Source: an uncultured Candidatus Saccharibacteria bacterium | GTDB taxonomy: Bacteria > Patescibacteriota > Saccharimonadia > Saccharimonadales > Saccharimonadaceae | Length of the DNA stretch: 64,000 bases | Assembly: GCA_947570505.1 (NCBI GenBank) | Contig: CANOTH010000001.1 | Location: forward strand, 1-64,000 | Reading direction: 5' to 3' | Shown here: piece after piece, positions 20,922 to 32,398 of the stretch | How the letters are laid out: every line of letters starts with the position of its first letter | Numbering within the stretch: the first letter of the stretch is position 1 | Translations under genes and position numbers: made by a program | Notes under the pieces: model-generated | What the model was told of the DNA's origin: nothing | The model's input: the letters and a program-made list of their open reading frames with translations, nothing else | The model's database searches: none

Positions 20922-21470
20922 ATGACAGTTCCAACAGTTACTATTTTAAAAGAACATGCCACTTACCGCAAAAATGAGCTTCTGATTCAGTACGAGCTAG
21001 TGCGAGCAATTGAGGAGAGGCGGATTGGACTGCGGGCCACAGAGATTTACACGAGAGCGAAATTATCACGCCCAACTTTTTATCTCCATTGTCGAAATTG
21101 TGACGATGCTTTGCGACAATATGAAGCAAATCTCTTATATGAGTTTCAAAATCTTTCGGCTCTGAATTATGTCGGGTCACCAAGTGTATCTAGCGATGTG
21201 AGTTTTACAGTTTTGATGAGTTTTATTGGCAAGCATCAATCTTATTTCTCAGCCAACTTCAAGAATTATAATTTTTATTTATTAACTATTCTGGTCGAAA
21301 AAGTTTTGCCTGATTCTCCACTCTTAATTAAAGATACTCAGAGTCGAGCCGCCTACCTCGCGATCATTGAATCATTAATCTTGCACTGGGGGAAACATGA
21401 TAACTTTGATACGCAGCTAATTCCGCGCTATGTCCATACATTGCAACATCCCCCGCACTTTAGATGGTAG
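20922..21470 (+). CDS. TetR/AcrR-like transcriptional regulator
   Basis: 182 residues. The N-terminal helix-turn-helix region reads LRATEIYTRAKLSRPTFYLHCRNCDDAL, matching the TetR pattern (T...IA..AGVS..TFY.HF.sKd.L) with deviations. The C-terminal domain is divergent and its ligand is unknown. No good SD: TAAAAT-like sequence lies just before the ATG. A palindrome in its promoter suggests self-repression. Divergent from the aminopeptidase operon; convergent with the FtsA-like gene, with a gap of 4 nt. Confidence 0.7.
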   Translation: MTVPTVTILKEHATYRKNELLIQYELVRAIEERRIGLRATEIYTRAKLSRPTFYLHCRNCDDALRQYEANLLYEFQNLSALNYVGSPSVSSDVSFTVLMSFIGKHQSYFSANFKNYNFYLLTILVEKVLPDSPLLIKDTQSRAAYLAIIESLILHWGKHDNFDTQLIPRYVHTLQHPPHFRW

Positions 21471-21474
21471 GAAG

Positions 21475-22866
21475 TTAGTTTTGCAAAATCTTAGCTAACT
21501 TAGCCTTGAGGCCAGACTCTTCAGGAGAGCCGGCTAGAGTATCTAGTGCAACTCTAAGTAAACCGAGAGCTGTAACGTATGAATGGTCTAAATTAACTCG
21601 TGTCAGATTATTGATGCCTGGGATATCAGCTGACTCCACTAAGTGCACAATTGGTCTCCTGGCAAAGGGCAAACTCTTGAACCAATCGGTTGTCGCTAAG
21701 ACGTCTTGGAGCTCGGTCAACCCAGCACCACCACCACAAAGCAAAATCTTATTTGGTAGCATATCACTGAGGTTAAATTCTTCAAGAGTAATCTCCACAC
21801 CTGATAGCCATACGGCTAAATTGCGCTGAATAGCTATCATCATGCGCTCTTTAAGATCAGCGGGAACTTTCGCAGGATTCTTAATAGCCAGCTTATAATG
21901 CTCTGCAGTCTCAAAATCTACATCTAGAACTTCTGCGATTTGGTGAGTAAAACTCCGACCACCGATACTAAACATTTTTGTGCCTTCCACACCGCCATCA
22001 TCAATTACTGCTATATCAGTCGTCCCGCCACCGATGTCCATCACGATGCCAGAAAAGCCGCTTTCAACATCATCGCCTAGACAAGCCCGACAAACTGCAA
22101 ACGGCTCTACGGCCACCGCCAATAAATCTAACGATAACTCAGCGCAGACTTTCTCGATTGCCGAAATATGAACTAGCGGCGCAAAAGCAGTGTAAAACTG
22201 GATAACGATATCCGTGCCTTTAAAACCAATCGGATTGGAAATTTTGTAACCATCAATGCTAATGCTAACGATAGCCGAATTAATTAAACGGACCTGAACA
22301 TTGGGATTATTAGTCTCATCCGCGATAGCCTTACGGGCTTGCTCACCAGCTCGATCTTGGACTCTCTTAATAATCAGGGCCATTTCTTGCTCAGTTAATG
22401 GCTTATTGCCGCTTTTACGACGATAGCGCACAGTACTAGTATTGCCCTTAATTAGTTCACCAGCAATACCAACAACTGCTAATTTGCTAGTCGTACCGGA
22501 TTGCTTCTCCGCTTGGCTGAGAGCACGTTCGCAGACCGAGATTACAGCTGGGATGTCAGCAATAGCTCCAGCATACATATTGTTTGCTCCTTGTCTCGCT
22601 CGTCCTACACCAATCACATCAAGACCATTTTTCTGGTCATTCTGTTTAGCAATCACTGCTTTAACATATTCTGTACCTATATCCAGAGCCAAGATTGTGT
22701 CTTCGTTATGTGCATTAGCTTGTTCTTGCTCTTTATAAATCTCTGGTAGATCGTCCAATTGCGCAGGCTGCTCGTCATCATCTTCGGGTACTGTCCGCTT
22801 AGCCATCTTACTTAATTGATTGGCCTTGGCAGATGCGGCAGATTTTACGTTATTGAAAAATCCCAT
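21475..22866 (-). CDS. FtsA/PilM-like actin-fold ATPase
   Basis: 463 residues. Actin-superfamily phosphate-1 motif LALDIGTEYVKAVI near residue 60, phosphate-2 motif GIVMDIGGGTTDIAVID in the middle and adenosine motif ILLCGGGAGL near the C-terminus. An SHS2/1C-type insertion is present (region with VSISIDGYKISNPIGF). A basic, helical N-terminus of ~50 residues precedes it. It may be a cell-division FtsA homologue or the PilM partner of a type IV pilus; no ftsZ or pilNO is nearby, so neither is proven. SD GGAGG lies before the ATG. It follows the acidic TM gene by 7 nt and is probably co-transcribed. Confidence 0.8.
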   Translation of the reverse strand: MGFFNNVKSAASAKANQLSKMAKRTVPEDDDEQPAQLDDLPEIYKEQEQANAHNEDTILALDIGTEYVKAVIAKQNDQKNGLDVIGVGRARQGANNMYAGAIADIPAVISVCERALSQAEKQSGTTSKLAVVGIAGELIKGNTSTVRYRRKSGNKPLTEQEMALIIKRVQDRAGEQARKAIADETNNPNVQVRLINSAIVSISIDGYKISNPIGFKGTDIVIQFYTAFAPLVHISAIEKVCAELSLDLLAVAVEPFAVCRACLGDDVESGFSGIVMDIGGGTTDIAVIDDGGVEGTKMFSIGGRSFTHQIAEVLDVDFETAEHYKLAIKNPAKVPADLKERMMIAIQRNLAVWLSGVEITLEEFNLSDMLPNKILLCGGGAGLTELQDVLATTDWFKSLPFARRPIVHLVESADIPGINNLTRVNLDHSYVTALGLLRVALDTLAGSPEESGLKAKLAKILQN

Positions 22867-22873
22867 TTTGGTC

Positions 22874-24388
22874 TTATACCTCCATAGTTATATCATCTAG
22901 ATTAAATTCTGGGTCTATGTCATCAGGATAATAATTATTAATATCAAGCGAGCCATCATACATATCCATTAGGATTTCTTCGATCAACTCGGTAATTGGA
23001 CGATAGTTGCTCGGAGCAGAAACGTCTGGTGCAGCATCATATTTGAATAAAACACCGAAACTAAAGTCGACTACTTCATTATTCGTGTTGTCGTCATAAC
23101 TACCCTGGATACTACGGAGCTCATGGCCAAACTGGGAAATCTCAAGGTATAGTTTGAGATTTTCAGGAACATCAATATCACTCGCTGAAACATTTTCGGA
23201 AGTAATTTCAAAACTACCATCGTAATATTCTTCAAAAACGTCATTGAGGCAGTTTGAGACATCTTTTACATTATCAAGATTAGGGATACCATTAATGTAA
23301 CTAGCAAGATTTTCCTTGTCGAGACTAACTTCATAATATTTGTAGCCTGACTCAGGCTGGGTGCTTACAGCACCTTTGCGAATCTCTTTGATTGGGTCAA
23401 CCTTGATAAAACGATTTTGATCATAGAGTTTAGCTAGCTCACTAGAATTGTTCTTATTGGCAGCATTCACAACACAGGTATATGCTTCTTTAATACCATC
23501 ACCGAATTCGCCTAGCTCAAATTCGTCGACGATTTCTGGTATAGAAATTTTCCACCATTCTCCCTCAAACTCCTCCAAATACTCAATTAAAATCGCATTA
23601 TCTTCGTCACTCTCATCAATGCCAGCTTCTTTAAGAGAATCCAAAATTCCACTAACTTGCAAATAGATGTCACCATCCTTCATTTGAATTGATCCAACAT
23701 CTAGGTTAATACTGAAGGCATCTTCTGTGTCGTTTCGCGGTGTAATTACAGCTTTGACTGCACTGGAATTTGGCAGTTTATTTGAAGTAGAATCGATGTC
23801 GACGATGATTTGCAGATCATCCGATGAAGCAACTAATCCACCGTCAATTGCTACATTGTCTGCCGTAATCAATTTATTGATGGCATCGTAAGCTACTTTA
23901 TCAGGATTGTTATAGAAAACGAAATACCAAATTGCAGCACCGCAGATGCTCAGGAACAAAACGGCCGCAATAATAACTCCAATTAACCAGCTTTTACCCT
24001 TCTTCTGGGTTTTAGGCACTTCAGTAGCAGTATCCTCGACGACCACTACTGGTTGTTCTACGACTGCCCCTACTTTTGTTTTGTTAGTAATCTCTTGTGG
24101 TTCACCGGTGAAGTCCCCCAGCTCCGCCACAGCTTGAGCTACAGCAGCATTAGTCGGTTGCGGATCAGGCTCGGCATCAGTCGATTCGACGGTCTCAGTG
24201 ACTTCTTCAGAGACCTCAGAAGCTTTTGAATTATCTTGAGATTGCTCAGACTGTGTTTCGCTAAAGCTAATTACTTCAACATTATCTGATGTATCAGCCT
24301 TAGTAACTTCATCACTCGTCGCAACATTCTCGGGCACTAGATCATTACGGTTGTCTTCTGTGTCTCCGGTTAAATTTGGTTGCGGCAT
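22874..24388 (-). CDS. Hypothetical single-TM surface protein with acidic ends, 504 aa
   Basis: Residues 1-130 are acidic, Ser/Thr/Glu-rich and probably disordered in the cytoplasm. A membrane segment lies near 133-158 (SWLIGVIIAAVLFLSICGAAIWYFVFY). The ~345-residue outer domain begins DAINKLITADNVAIDGGL and contains repeated beta-like stretches, four cysteines and acidic segments; it ends FNLDDITMEV. No family is recognised. It is upstream of and probably co-transcribed with the FtsA/PilM-like gene, so it might be its membrane partner (inference). SD AAGGAGG lies before the ATG. Confidence 0.75.
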   Translation of the reverse strand: MPQPNLTGDTEDNRNDLVPENVATSDEVTKADTSDNVEVISFSETQSEQSQDNSKASEVSEEVTETVESTDAEPDPQPTNAAVAQAVAELGDFTGEPQEITNKTKVGAVVEQPVVVVEDTATEVPKTQKKGKSWLIGVIIAAVLFLSICGAAIWYFVFYNNPDKVAYDAINKLITADNVAIDGGLVASSDDLQIIVDIDSTSNKLPNSSAVKAVITPRNDTEDAFSINLDVGSIQMKDGDIYLQVSGILDSLKEAGIDESDEDNAILIEYLEEFEGEWWKISIPEIVDEFELGEFGDGIKEAYTCVVNAANKNNSSELAKLYDQNRFIKVDPIKEIRKGAVSTQPESGYKYYEVSLDKENLASYINGIPNLDNVKDVSNCLNDVFEEYYDGSFEITSENVSASDIDVPENLKLYLEISQFGHELRSIQGSYDDNTNNEVVDFSFGVLFKYDAAPDVSAPSNYRPITELIEEILMDMYDGSLDINNYYPDDIDPEFNLDDITMEV

Positions 24389-24454
24389 TTACCTCCTTGC
24401 TTAAGCTTTACTGTTATTGTAACACATAAACATAAAAAGGAAGAGAAAATGTGA

Positions 24455-25738
<1,284 letters not shown>

Positions 25739-25744
25739 TATAAT
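25739..25744 (+). promoter_or_regulatory. -10 box of the serpin gene
   Basis: TATAAT directly follows the eno stop codon. An SD, AAGGAG, precedes the ATG at 25774, so this gene has a normal leader, unlike eno. Confidence 0.6.
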
Positions 25745-25773
25745 CCGTATATTATATACATAAGGAGTATTTC

Positions 25774-27496
25774 ATGAGTAAAACTGGAGCACAGCCAACC
25801 TTAACTGAGTCCAATCCTCCAGAGCCAGAAGGTGAGCTCCAAGCGGATACAGTCCCGTCACAAGTCGAACCGCAAGAATCATCAATGCCTCAACCAGAAT
25901 CTCAACCTACTCCTAGTAAGTCTACAAAATCTCCTAAAAAATTAATCCTGGTTATCGTCATTATCCTAGCTATTCTCGGCATCGCTGGTACTGTGGTTGC
26001 ATGTGTGGCCCTCCAAGATAAAAACGACACTAGTCAGGATCACCCGAATGCTGACCAGGACGATGATCAGTCTTCTGCTAGCCCCCTTCCTCAGCAAATT
26101 TCCGATTTTGATCTCGCTTTCTTAAACAGAGACAATGCTAGTGCTAACCAACTCTATAGCCCACTTTCCATTAAGTATGCTCTTGGCATGCTTGAAGTTG
26201 GTGCGGCCAATAATTCTGAGCAACAGATTAGAAGTGCTATCGGCTCGCTCACCCCTCAGAAATACCCCAACAACAAAAACATATGCGCTCTTTGTTAATG
26301 ACAGGCTCCCCGACGATGCTATTAAAACATCTTATACTACTGAACTCCGCAATCAATTTGGCGCTGAAGTTTTGCGTGTACCTTTTACTTCGGCTAGCTC
26401 CATTAATAATTGGGTGAAAGACAAGACTTTCGGTCTTATCAGTGATCTTCTTGATGACGAGATGCTTGCTCCCAAAGGTGGACCAGAACAGACTTTCGCT
26501 CTGGTCAATGCTCTTGCTATTGATATGGAATGGGTGAATAAGATCCAGCCTCTGCGCGAGGATTATAGTGTTTACTTCTCATACATTAATTACAGTTCCT
26601 ATATTAATCCGTTTGAACTTACTGGTTTTACTAAACAGCCTTTTGATAATTCCACCATTGACGTTAATTCCCTCAGAATCGCTGCCACTATCCATAAATA
26701 TAATTTATTAAATGAACTCGGTGTAGACAACATACGTCAGATTATCACCGATGAATATACTCAGTGGCTCGGAACTGAAGATGCTAAAATTTGTGCCGAA
26801 TATCGTGACGAACCATTTCCTTCTACTGACGAATATGCTGATGATTATCTAGAGGTACTTGGTAATGGTGGCTATGAAACTGTCAAAAGTTCCACTGATT
26901 TTTCTTTCTATGATGACAGTGAGATTAAGATCTTTGCTAAAGACCTTAAGACTTATGATGGTATTACTTTGCAATACATTGGCATAATGCCAAAATCTAC
27001 TTCGCTCCAGGACTATATCAAGACTCTTAATAGCGACAAGCTAGCTACTACTATTGGTCATCTCAAGCCTATTGCCCTGGATAGTTTTCCTGACGGTGTT
27101 ATCACCGATATTACTGGCAATATTCCGGTTTTCAAATTCCAAGATAAGCTCGACTTGGTTGGAGCGCTCCAAGGCCTAGGTATTACCGATGTCTTCAGCG
27201 AATCGCTGGCCAACCTTTCTAATCTTTCTAATAATCCTACCGGGCTCTATATTGGCAATGCAGTCCACCAAGCTACGGTTGATTTTAGTAATGATGGCAT
27301 TAAGGCTTCTGCTGCCACTGCTCTTGTTGGTGGCTATGGCGCTGGTGGTGATTGTCTTTACTACCATACTTTCGATGTCCCTGTTGAAAAAATCGATCTT
27401 ACTTTCAGCGAACCTTACCTCTTCCTGATTCGTGATAAGGATTCTGGTACGATTTGGTTTGTTGGTACTGTGTATCAGCCTACTCTCTATGAGTAG
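25774..27496 (+). pseudogene. Membrane-anchored serpin, split by a one-base frameshift
   Basis: The first frame (25774 to about 26280) encodes a Pro/Glu/Ser-rich cytoplasmic tail, a membrane helix (KLILVIVIILAILGIAG), a linker and the start of a serpin domain (NQLYSPLSIKYALGMLEVGA). The second frame continues from about 26276 to the stop at 27496. It carries the breach/hinge DGIKASAATALVGGYG, a reactive loop of about 17 residues and the serpin C-terminal signature SEPYLFLIRDKDSGTIWFVGTV. The junction lies at CAAAAAC (near 26272); one A fewer would join the frames as ...PNNKTYALFVND. Serpins are suicide inhibitors of serine/cysteine proteases; this one would face outside. It could be a true mutation, phase variation or a sequencing error. 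Confidence 0.8.
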
Positions 27497-27504
27497 TTAA
27501 CGAC

Positions 27505-27532
27505 AAAAAGACCCTGACGTCAGGGTCTTTTT
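27505..27532. terminator. Bidirectional terminator
   Basis: A perfect 14-bp inverted repeat with A-run and T-run ends: aaaaagaccctgac/gtcagggtcttttt. A second hairpin, ttttctggg/cccagaaaa, follows at 27530-27549 and would end the minus-strand gene at 27551. Confidence 0.85.
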
Positions 27533-27550
27533 CTGGGCACCCAGAAAAAA

Positions 27551-28318
27551 CTAGGAAGGCGCAGATGGGACAAAATCAATGGCGAGTTGACGCAAGACGT
27601 CCAACATACCAATCACTTCGACTCGATTGCGATATTGACACCTAGCCCGCTTTAAGGTATTACCAAACTCCATATTACAAAACATGATATGCGTAGGAGG
27701 ATCCGGTAACCGCAACAAGCTATCAGCTTGATTGAGGCACTGGGTTTCCAACTCTGTCTGAAAAGATTTTCCTTTGAGCTTGATGCTATGCTGAAGAGCC
27801 TGGTCAAGTTGGCTAATCGTACCCTTCTCTGGAAATATAACTTTGATGTTATACTGCTTAGTAAAACCATCCGCAGCTTCTGGATTGAGATCGAAACTAG
27901 TGCCCACAAGACCCAGTTTACATACCGGTACACCACTGCGGCATATGCTAGCCAGGGCGGAGCTGGGTTTTAAGAGGGGTACATTTATCTGTTTCTGCAA
28001 ATAGTCAAAGTACTTTTCGTACCCTAAGAGCGATAGGGCAACTGCCCGACTCTCTTGCTCAGCGACAGCACTCTGGGCTTCTTGCACCAAAATGCGTCGA
28101 AGCAATTCTTGATCTCTTTTTCCGTCCGTAATCAAGTCTATCGCACCTTTCTGGCTTTCCACTCCAGTAGTACCATAGCTGCAATGCCCAAATTTACTAA
28201 GAGTGCCGTCCACAGATTCTTTGGATAAATTACCAATGAAGCAGATATTCTTCTCAGCAAAATTACAAGCATTTTGGACTGCCTCAGGGTCAATTTTCGT
28301 GGTTCCTTCTGAAACCAT
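27551..28318 (-). CDS. Aspartate/glutamate racemase-like protein
   Basis: 255 residues from the ATG at 28318, which has SD AAAGGAAG 7 nt upstream. The central KLGLVGTSFDLNPEAAD and IKVIFPEKGTISQLDQAL follow the Asp/Glu racemase pattern (GLLGTxFT...xVxxP...). The C-terminal THIMFCNMEFGNTL occupies the place of the second catalytic Cys motif (GCTELP). The first catalytic Cys motif (PCNTAH) appears replaced by LSLLGYEKYF. It is therefore probably inactive as a two-base racemase or has a changed reaction. An outer in-frame start at 28393 is less likely. Confidence 0.6.
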   Translation of the reverse strand: MVSEGTTKIDPEAVQNACNFAEKNICFIGNLSKESVDGTLSKFGHCSYGTTGVESQKGAIDLITDGKRDQELLRRILVQEAQSAVAEQESRAVALSLLGYEKYFDYLQKQINVPLLKPSSALASICRSGVPVCKLGLVGTSFDLNPEAADGFTKQYNIKVIFPEKGTISQLDQALQHSIKLKGKSFQTELETQCLNQADSLLRLPDPPTHIMFCNMEFGNTLKRARCQYRNRVEVIGMLDVLRQLAIDFVPSAPS

Positions 28319-28471
28319 TTTATCACTTCCTTTCAATGTGCTATATGGATTATAATCCATAAATATAGTAAGATTGCAATCAAAAACCTGCACGAGGTTT
28401 TCTCTCGCATACTACCATATTAGCATACATTGTTGAAAATGTCAAGAGCAGCGAATGTACCCAACTCGCGC

Positions 28472-31400
28472 CTACTGCACCTTAACGCATTCACTGCCCA
28501 ATAGTTCCCTGAGTGGACCCATCAAATCGTCATTGACATCAATACGGAACGGCAATTTTAATGGCCGTTTCCCCTCACCATCCTTGATGACCATAATTAT
28601 CTCTTGCACTCCTGGATTCAGCTCGCAAAGGTGGCGAATTTCACTCAGTGCTTCGGTATTATCCGGATCTTCAATTAATACATACAGCTTTTCACCGCGT
28701 GGATCTTTAGGGGGAGTCACTGGTACATGTGGCTCTTCCATCGCGGAGCTACTAGGTGCACCGCCGTATCCTGTACCCACACTCGCCGCGCGACTTCTGC
28801 GACTTGGTCGGGGAGCTGCTGCTTTAGGTACGGGCAACTTTTGACCAGTTGGCTCGTACTGCTCTAGCACTTCATCTGCGATAATTTCTACTTTATCGGC
28901 AATAATTTTTGCATCGCTACTGATATTACCATCTTTGTCCTTAGCATTGACACGACCTGTGACCTTAATCACATTATCTTGCTCTAGTTTCCCGCCGACT
29001 TCAGCATATAGACTAGGAAAAATAATGACTTCCTGCTCGGCAATTTTGTTTTCTAGCTTGACAAAGGCCATTTTTGTACCACTCTTAGTCATAATAGTGC
29101 GAACAGAACTAATAAGCCCACCGATACTGAGCATTTTGCTGTCATTTTCGGGCGAGACTAAATCATAACTATGGGTCTGCTCACTGAAGTAAGTCTCATA
29201 ACGATCGAGCGGATGACTGGAAACATACAGCCCCATGAGGTCGCGCTCCCAAAGTAATCGCTCCTTTTCGGGAAACTTGGTGGGGGCAGGCTTGATTTCG
29301 GGCTCTGGTACGACACCAGCTTCGCCCATGGCGCCAAACAAGTCGGTTTGGCCGCTGGCTGCATCCTTCTGGCGCTTGGCACCATAAGCCTGAATACTTT
29401 CGAGATTAAATAACAGATCGCTGCGGTCTGCGAAACAATCAAAGCTTCCCGTCTTAATAGCCGCTTCCCAAGATTTTTTATTAAATTTACTTGAACTTAC
29501 CCGAGCGGCAAAATCACAGACACTAGTGAAGGGGCCGTTCTTGTCGCGCTCGGGGATAACGTATTCTTCTACCAAAGCCTTACCCATATTCTTGATGCCG
29601 GAGAGGCCAAAGCGAATAGTCTTTTCCCCGCCTACGATACCAAAATCACCATAAGACTCGTTGATATCTGGTCCTAGCACCCGGAGGCCCATGCGTTTAC
29701 ATTCGGTAATTTCGATAGCCAGGCGGTCGGTCCAACGCATGTCGGCAGTCATCAAAGCCGCCATAAAGGCATCAGGATAATGAGCCTTGAGGTATGCGGT
29801 CCAGTAAGCTACCAATCCATAACACGCGGCATGGCTCTTATTAAAACAATAGTTCGCAAAATCCAATAGCTCGGTCCAGAATTGCTCAGCAATCTCTTCA
29901 GTGGCTCCGCCAACCTCTACCGCACCTTTGATGAACTCGGGCTTGACTTTGTTCATCAGGTCAACTTTCTTTTTACCCACTGCCTTACGCAGAGTATCAG
30001 CCTGACCACCGGTAAAGCCACACCATTCGCGAGAGATCTGCATGAACTGCTCTTGATAAATCATAATACCGTAAGTATTCTTCAGAGAGCTCTCGAGTCC
30101 AGGATGTAAATAAGTAATCGGCTCTTCGCCGTGTTTGCGACGAATAAAGCTGTCGATGAATTGCATAGGCCCCGGACGATAAAGAGCCACCATAGCGATA
30201 ATATCCTCAAAACAGTTGGCCTTGAGGTCGCGCAAATAACGTTTCATACCGGCAGACTCCAGCTGGAAGACACCCGTCGTCTCTGCTCGCTGCAATAGCT
30301 CGTAGGTTTTTTGATCGTCGAGTGGTAAATGCACCAGATCAACATCATCATGATAAACTTTGCGGATCATTCTGAGGGCATTATTAATCACCGAAAGGTT
30401 GCTCAGACCCAAGAAGTCCATCTTGAGCAAGCCCATCTCTTCAATTTGACCCATCGGGAACTGTGCAGCAATCGGCCCTTTGGCGGAAACTTCGAGAGGA
30501 ACAATCTTTTCTAGATCATCTGGCGCAATAATCACACCGCAGGCATGTACCCCGTGGTTACGAATCGTACCCTCCATTTTGCTAGCAAAATCCAACACCT
30601 CCTTAGAGACTGGATTGGTCTGGTACTCATTACGGAGGTCCGGTACGTCTTTGATTGCATCTACCAAATGCACGTGATGGCCCTGCACTGGGTCTGGCAC
30701 TAGCTTGGCCAGACGGTCAGCATCCGCATATGGCACCTCTAGCACCCGCGCGACATCACGCACGGCATTTTTGGCCATCATTTTACCAAAAGTAGCAATA
30801 TTGGAGACACGTTCACTGCCATATTTGCGAGCGCAATATTCAATTACTTCGTCGCGACGAGTATCCTGAATGTCGGTATCAATATCGGGCATGGAAATAC
30901 GATCAGGATTCAAGAAGCGCTCAAAGAGCAAATCATACTTTAATGGGTCAAGCTCGGTAATCCTCAGAGCATAGGCCAAAATACTACCAGCTGCCGAACC
31001 ACGACCAGGACCAAAGACGATCCGCTGGCTCTTACCCCAGTTAATGAAATCCTGCACAATCAAGAAATAACCATTATAACCCATTTTATCTACCACACCT
31101 AGCTCATAATCAATTCTGGGGAGAACCTTCATTTTTTCTTCGGCCCGCTCGGGTGTTTTGTCAACCGCCTCAAGGATTTTGCGGCACTCCTCTACGGTCA
31201 GATCAGTCGTTTCCTCCAGGCTCTTGTCACCATAGCGATACACCAGACCCTGAAAAACCAGCTTATCGAGATAGCTTTTTTCATTCTCACCTTCTGGTAG
31301 AGGAAACTTCGGGATCAAAATTCGCCCGAGCTGTAGATCGACATTGCAACGATCGGCAATGCGGCGAGTGTTACGAATGGCCTCGGGGAAATCCTTACCC

Positions 31401-32218
31401 CAACGGGCCAGAATGTCTTTGGGCGGTATCACATGAAGCTCGAATTCTTTCAGGCTCATGCGGTTTGGATTAGACAAATTCGAAGCCGTACCCACACAGA
31501 GCAGCACCTCGTGCGTATCTTGATCCTCATGGTGCAAGTAGTGAGCATCGCAAGTCACTACTAACGGCAGGCCCGTTTCCTTGGAGATTTCTTGAAGCTT
31601 GAGGTTAATTTGGTTCTGTACGTCCCAATGAGTCGGCGAATCAGGATGACCATGGTCTTGCATCTCAAGGTAAAATCGCCCGTCGTAGATCTTGGAATAC
31701 CATTCTACCAGCTCTTTGGTGCGCTTTTCGTCGTTCGCCCGAATGGCTTCGGAAATTTCTGAGCCAGCACAACCAGACAGGCAGATAATTCCCTCACGGT
31801 ATTTTTCCATAATTTCGTGGTCGATGCGCGGCTTATAATAGCGGCCATTAATCTCGGCCTGAGACATCAGATGACAAAGGTTCTCAAAACCCTTATTATT
31901 CATGGCTAACAAAGTGATATGGAAGCGCTGCTTATCATGTGCCGGATCGTGATCGGTCATCTTGCGGGCGGCAACATAAGCCTCAAGACCAAGCACAGGT
32001 TTAATCCCAGCATCATTACAAGTCTTGTAAAGCTCCACTAGACCACTCATGGTGCCATGATCGGTCACGGCTACTCCTTCCATGCCCTGCTCTTTGACGA
32101 AATCGACTAGCTCTGGGATCTTGGTCAGCCCGTCTAGTAAAGAATAATGAGTATGGTTATGCAAATGCACAAAATCACTGGGTTTTAGTGGCTCAGAATC
32201 TTTAGTTACCTCCGTCAT
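28472..32218 (-). CDS. dnaE: DNA polymerase III subunit alpha
   Basis: Replicative polymerase of 1248 residues. The PHP domain is at the N-terminus (FVHLHNHTHYSLLDGLTKIPEL), with ITDHGTMSGL-type metal residues. The polymerase core has FGPGRGSAAGS, the catalytic PDIDTDIQDTRRDEVI and MDFLGLSNL. HhH and OB domains lie toward the C-terminus (SIGGLISSVRTIMTKSGTKM), then a low-complexity Pro/Ser-rich linker and a short end domain (LYVLIEDPDNTEALSEI). The start at 32218 is set by TATAAT (complement of 32225-32230) 6 nt upstream; an open frame extends further but without a plausible signal. Confidence 0.96.
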   Translation of the reverse strand: MTEVTKDSEPLKPSDFVHLHNHTHYSLLDGLTKIPELVDFVKEQGMEGVAVTDHGTMSGLVELYKTCNDAGIKPVLGLEAYVAARKMTDHDPAHDKQRFHITLLAMNNKGFENLCHLMSQAEINGRYYKPRIDHEIMEKYREGIICLSGCAGSEISEAIRANDEKRTKELVEWYSKIYDGRFYLEMQDHGHPDSPTHWDVQNQINLKLQEISKETGLPLVVTCDAHYLHHEDQDTHEVLLCVGTASNLSNPNRMSLKEFELHVIPPKDILARWGKDFPEAIRNTRRIADRCNVDLQLGRILIPKFPLPEGENEKSYLDKLVFQGLVYRYGDKSLEETTDLTVEECRKILEAVDKTPERAEEKMKVLPRIDYELGVVDKMGYNGYFLIVQDFINWGKSQRIVFGPGRGSAAGSILAYALRITELDPLKYDLLFERFLNPDRISMPDIDTDIQDTRRDEVIEYCARKYGSERVSNIATFGKMMAKNAVRDVARVLEVPYADADRLAKLVPDPVQGHHVHLVDAIKDVPDLRNEYQTNPVSKEVLDFASKMEGTIRNHGVHACGVIIAPDDLEKIVPLEVSAKGPIAAQFPMGQIEEMGLLKMDFLGLSNLSVINNALRMIRKVYHDDVDLVHLPLDDQKTYELLQRAETTGVFQLESAGMKRYLRDLKANCFEDIIAMVALYRPGPMQFIDSFIRRKHGEEPITYLHPGLESSLKNTYGIMIYQEQFMQISREWCGFTGGQADTLRKAVGKKKVDLMNKVKPEFIKGAVEVGGATEEIAEQFWTELLDFANYCFNKSHAACYGLVAYWTAYLKAHYPDAFMAALMTADMRWTDRLAIEITECKRMGLRVLGPDINESYGDFGIVGGEKTIRFGLSGIKNMGKALVEEYVIPERDKNGPFTSVCDFAARVSSSKFNKKSWEAAIKTGSFDCFADRSDLLFNLESIQAYGAKRQKDAASGQTDLFGAMGEAGVVPEPEIKPAPTKFPEKERLLWERDLMGLYVSSHPLDRYETYFSEQTHSYDLVSPENDSKMLSIGGLISSVRTIMTKSGTKMAFVKLENKIAEQEVIIFPSLYAEVGGKLEQDNVIKVTGRVNAKDKDGNISSDAKIIADKVEIIADEVLEQYEPTGQKLPVPKAAAPRPSRRSRAASVGTGYGGAPSSSAMEEPHVPVTPPKDPRGEKLYVLIEDPDNTEALSEIRHLCELNPGVQEIIMVIKDGEGKRPLKLPFRIDVNDDLMGPLRELLGSECVKVQ

Positions 32219-32304
32219 AGGATGATTATAGCATGAAATTAGGGCTTTTGGCAGTGGTTTCTGGCAAAATACTTGCTTTAACGTATAACTTGTGGCAAGA
32301 TATA

Positions 32305-32333
32305 TTGACAAAATTAAGAATCTGTGCTACAAT
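32305..32333 (+). promoter_or_regulatory. Sigma-70-type promoter
   Basis: TTGACA (32305-32310), 17-nt spacer, TACAAT (32328-32333). It drives the membrane protein gene at 32399 with a leader of about 60 nt and SD GGGGGAAA near 32385. Confidence 0.75.
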
Positions 32334-32398
32334 AGAGATATGGGGTATTCACCCTATAGTAACTTAAGGTCTTTTCAGAAAAGATTGGGGGAAATTTT

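Noticed and set aside
26262-26285. Programmed -1 frameshift in the serpin gene
   Set aside because: The needed shift is +1 (one base too many), the heptamer C-AAA-AAC is not a proper slippery site for it and no stimulator structure was seen.
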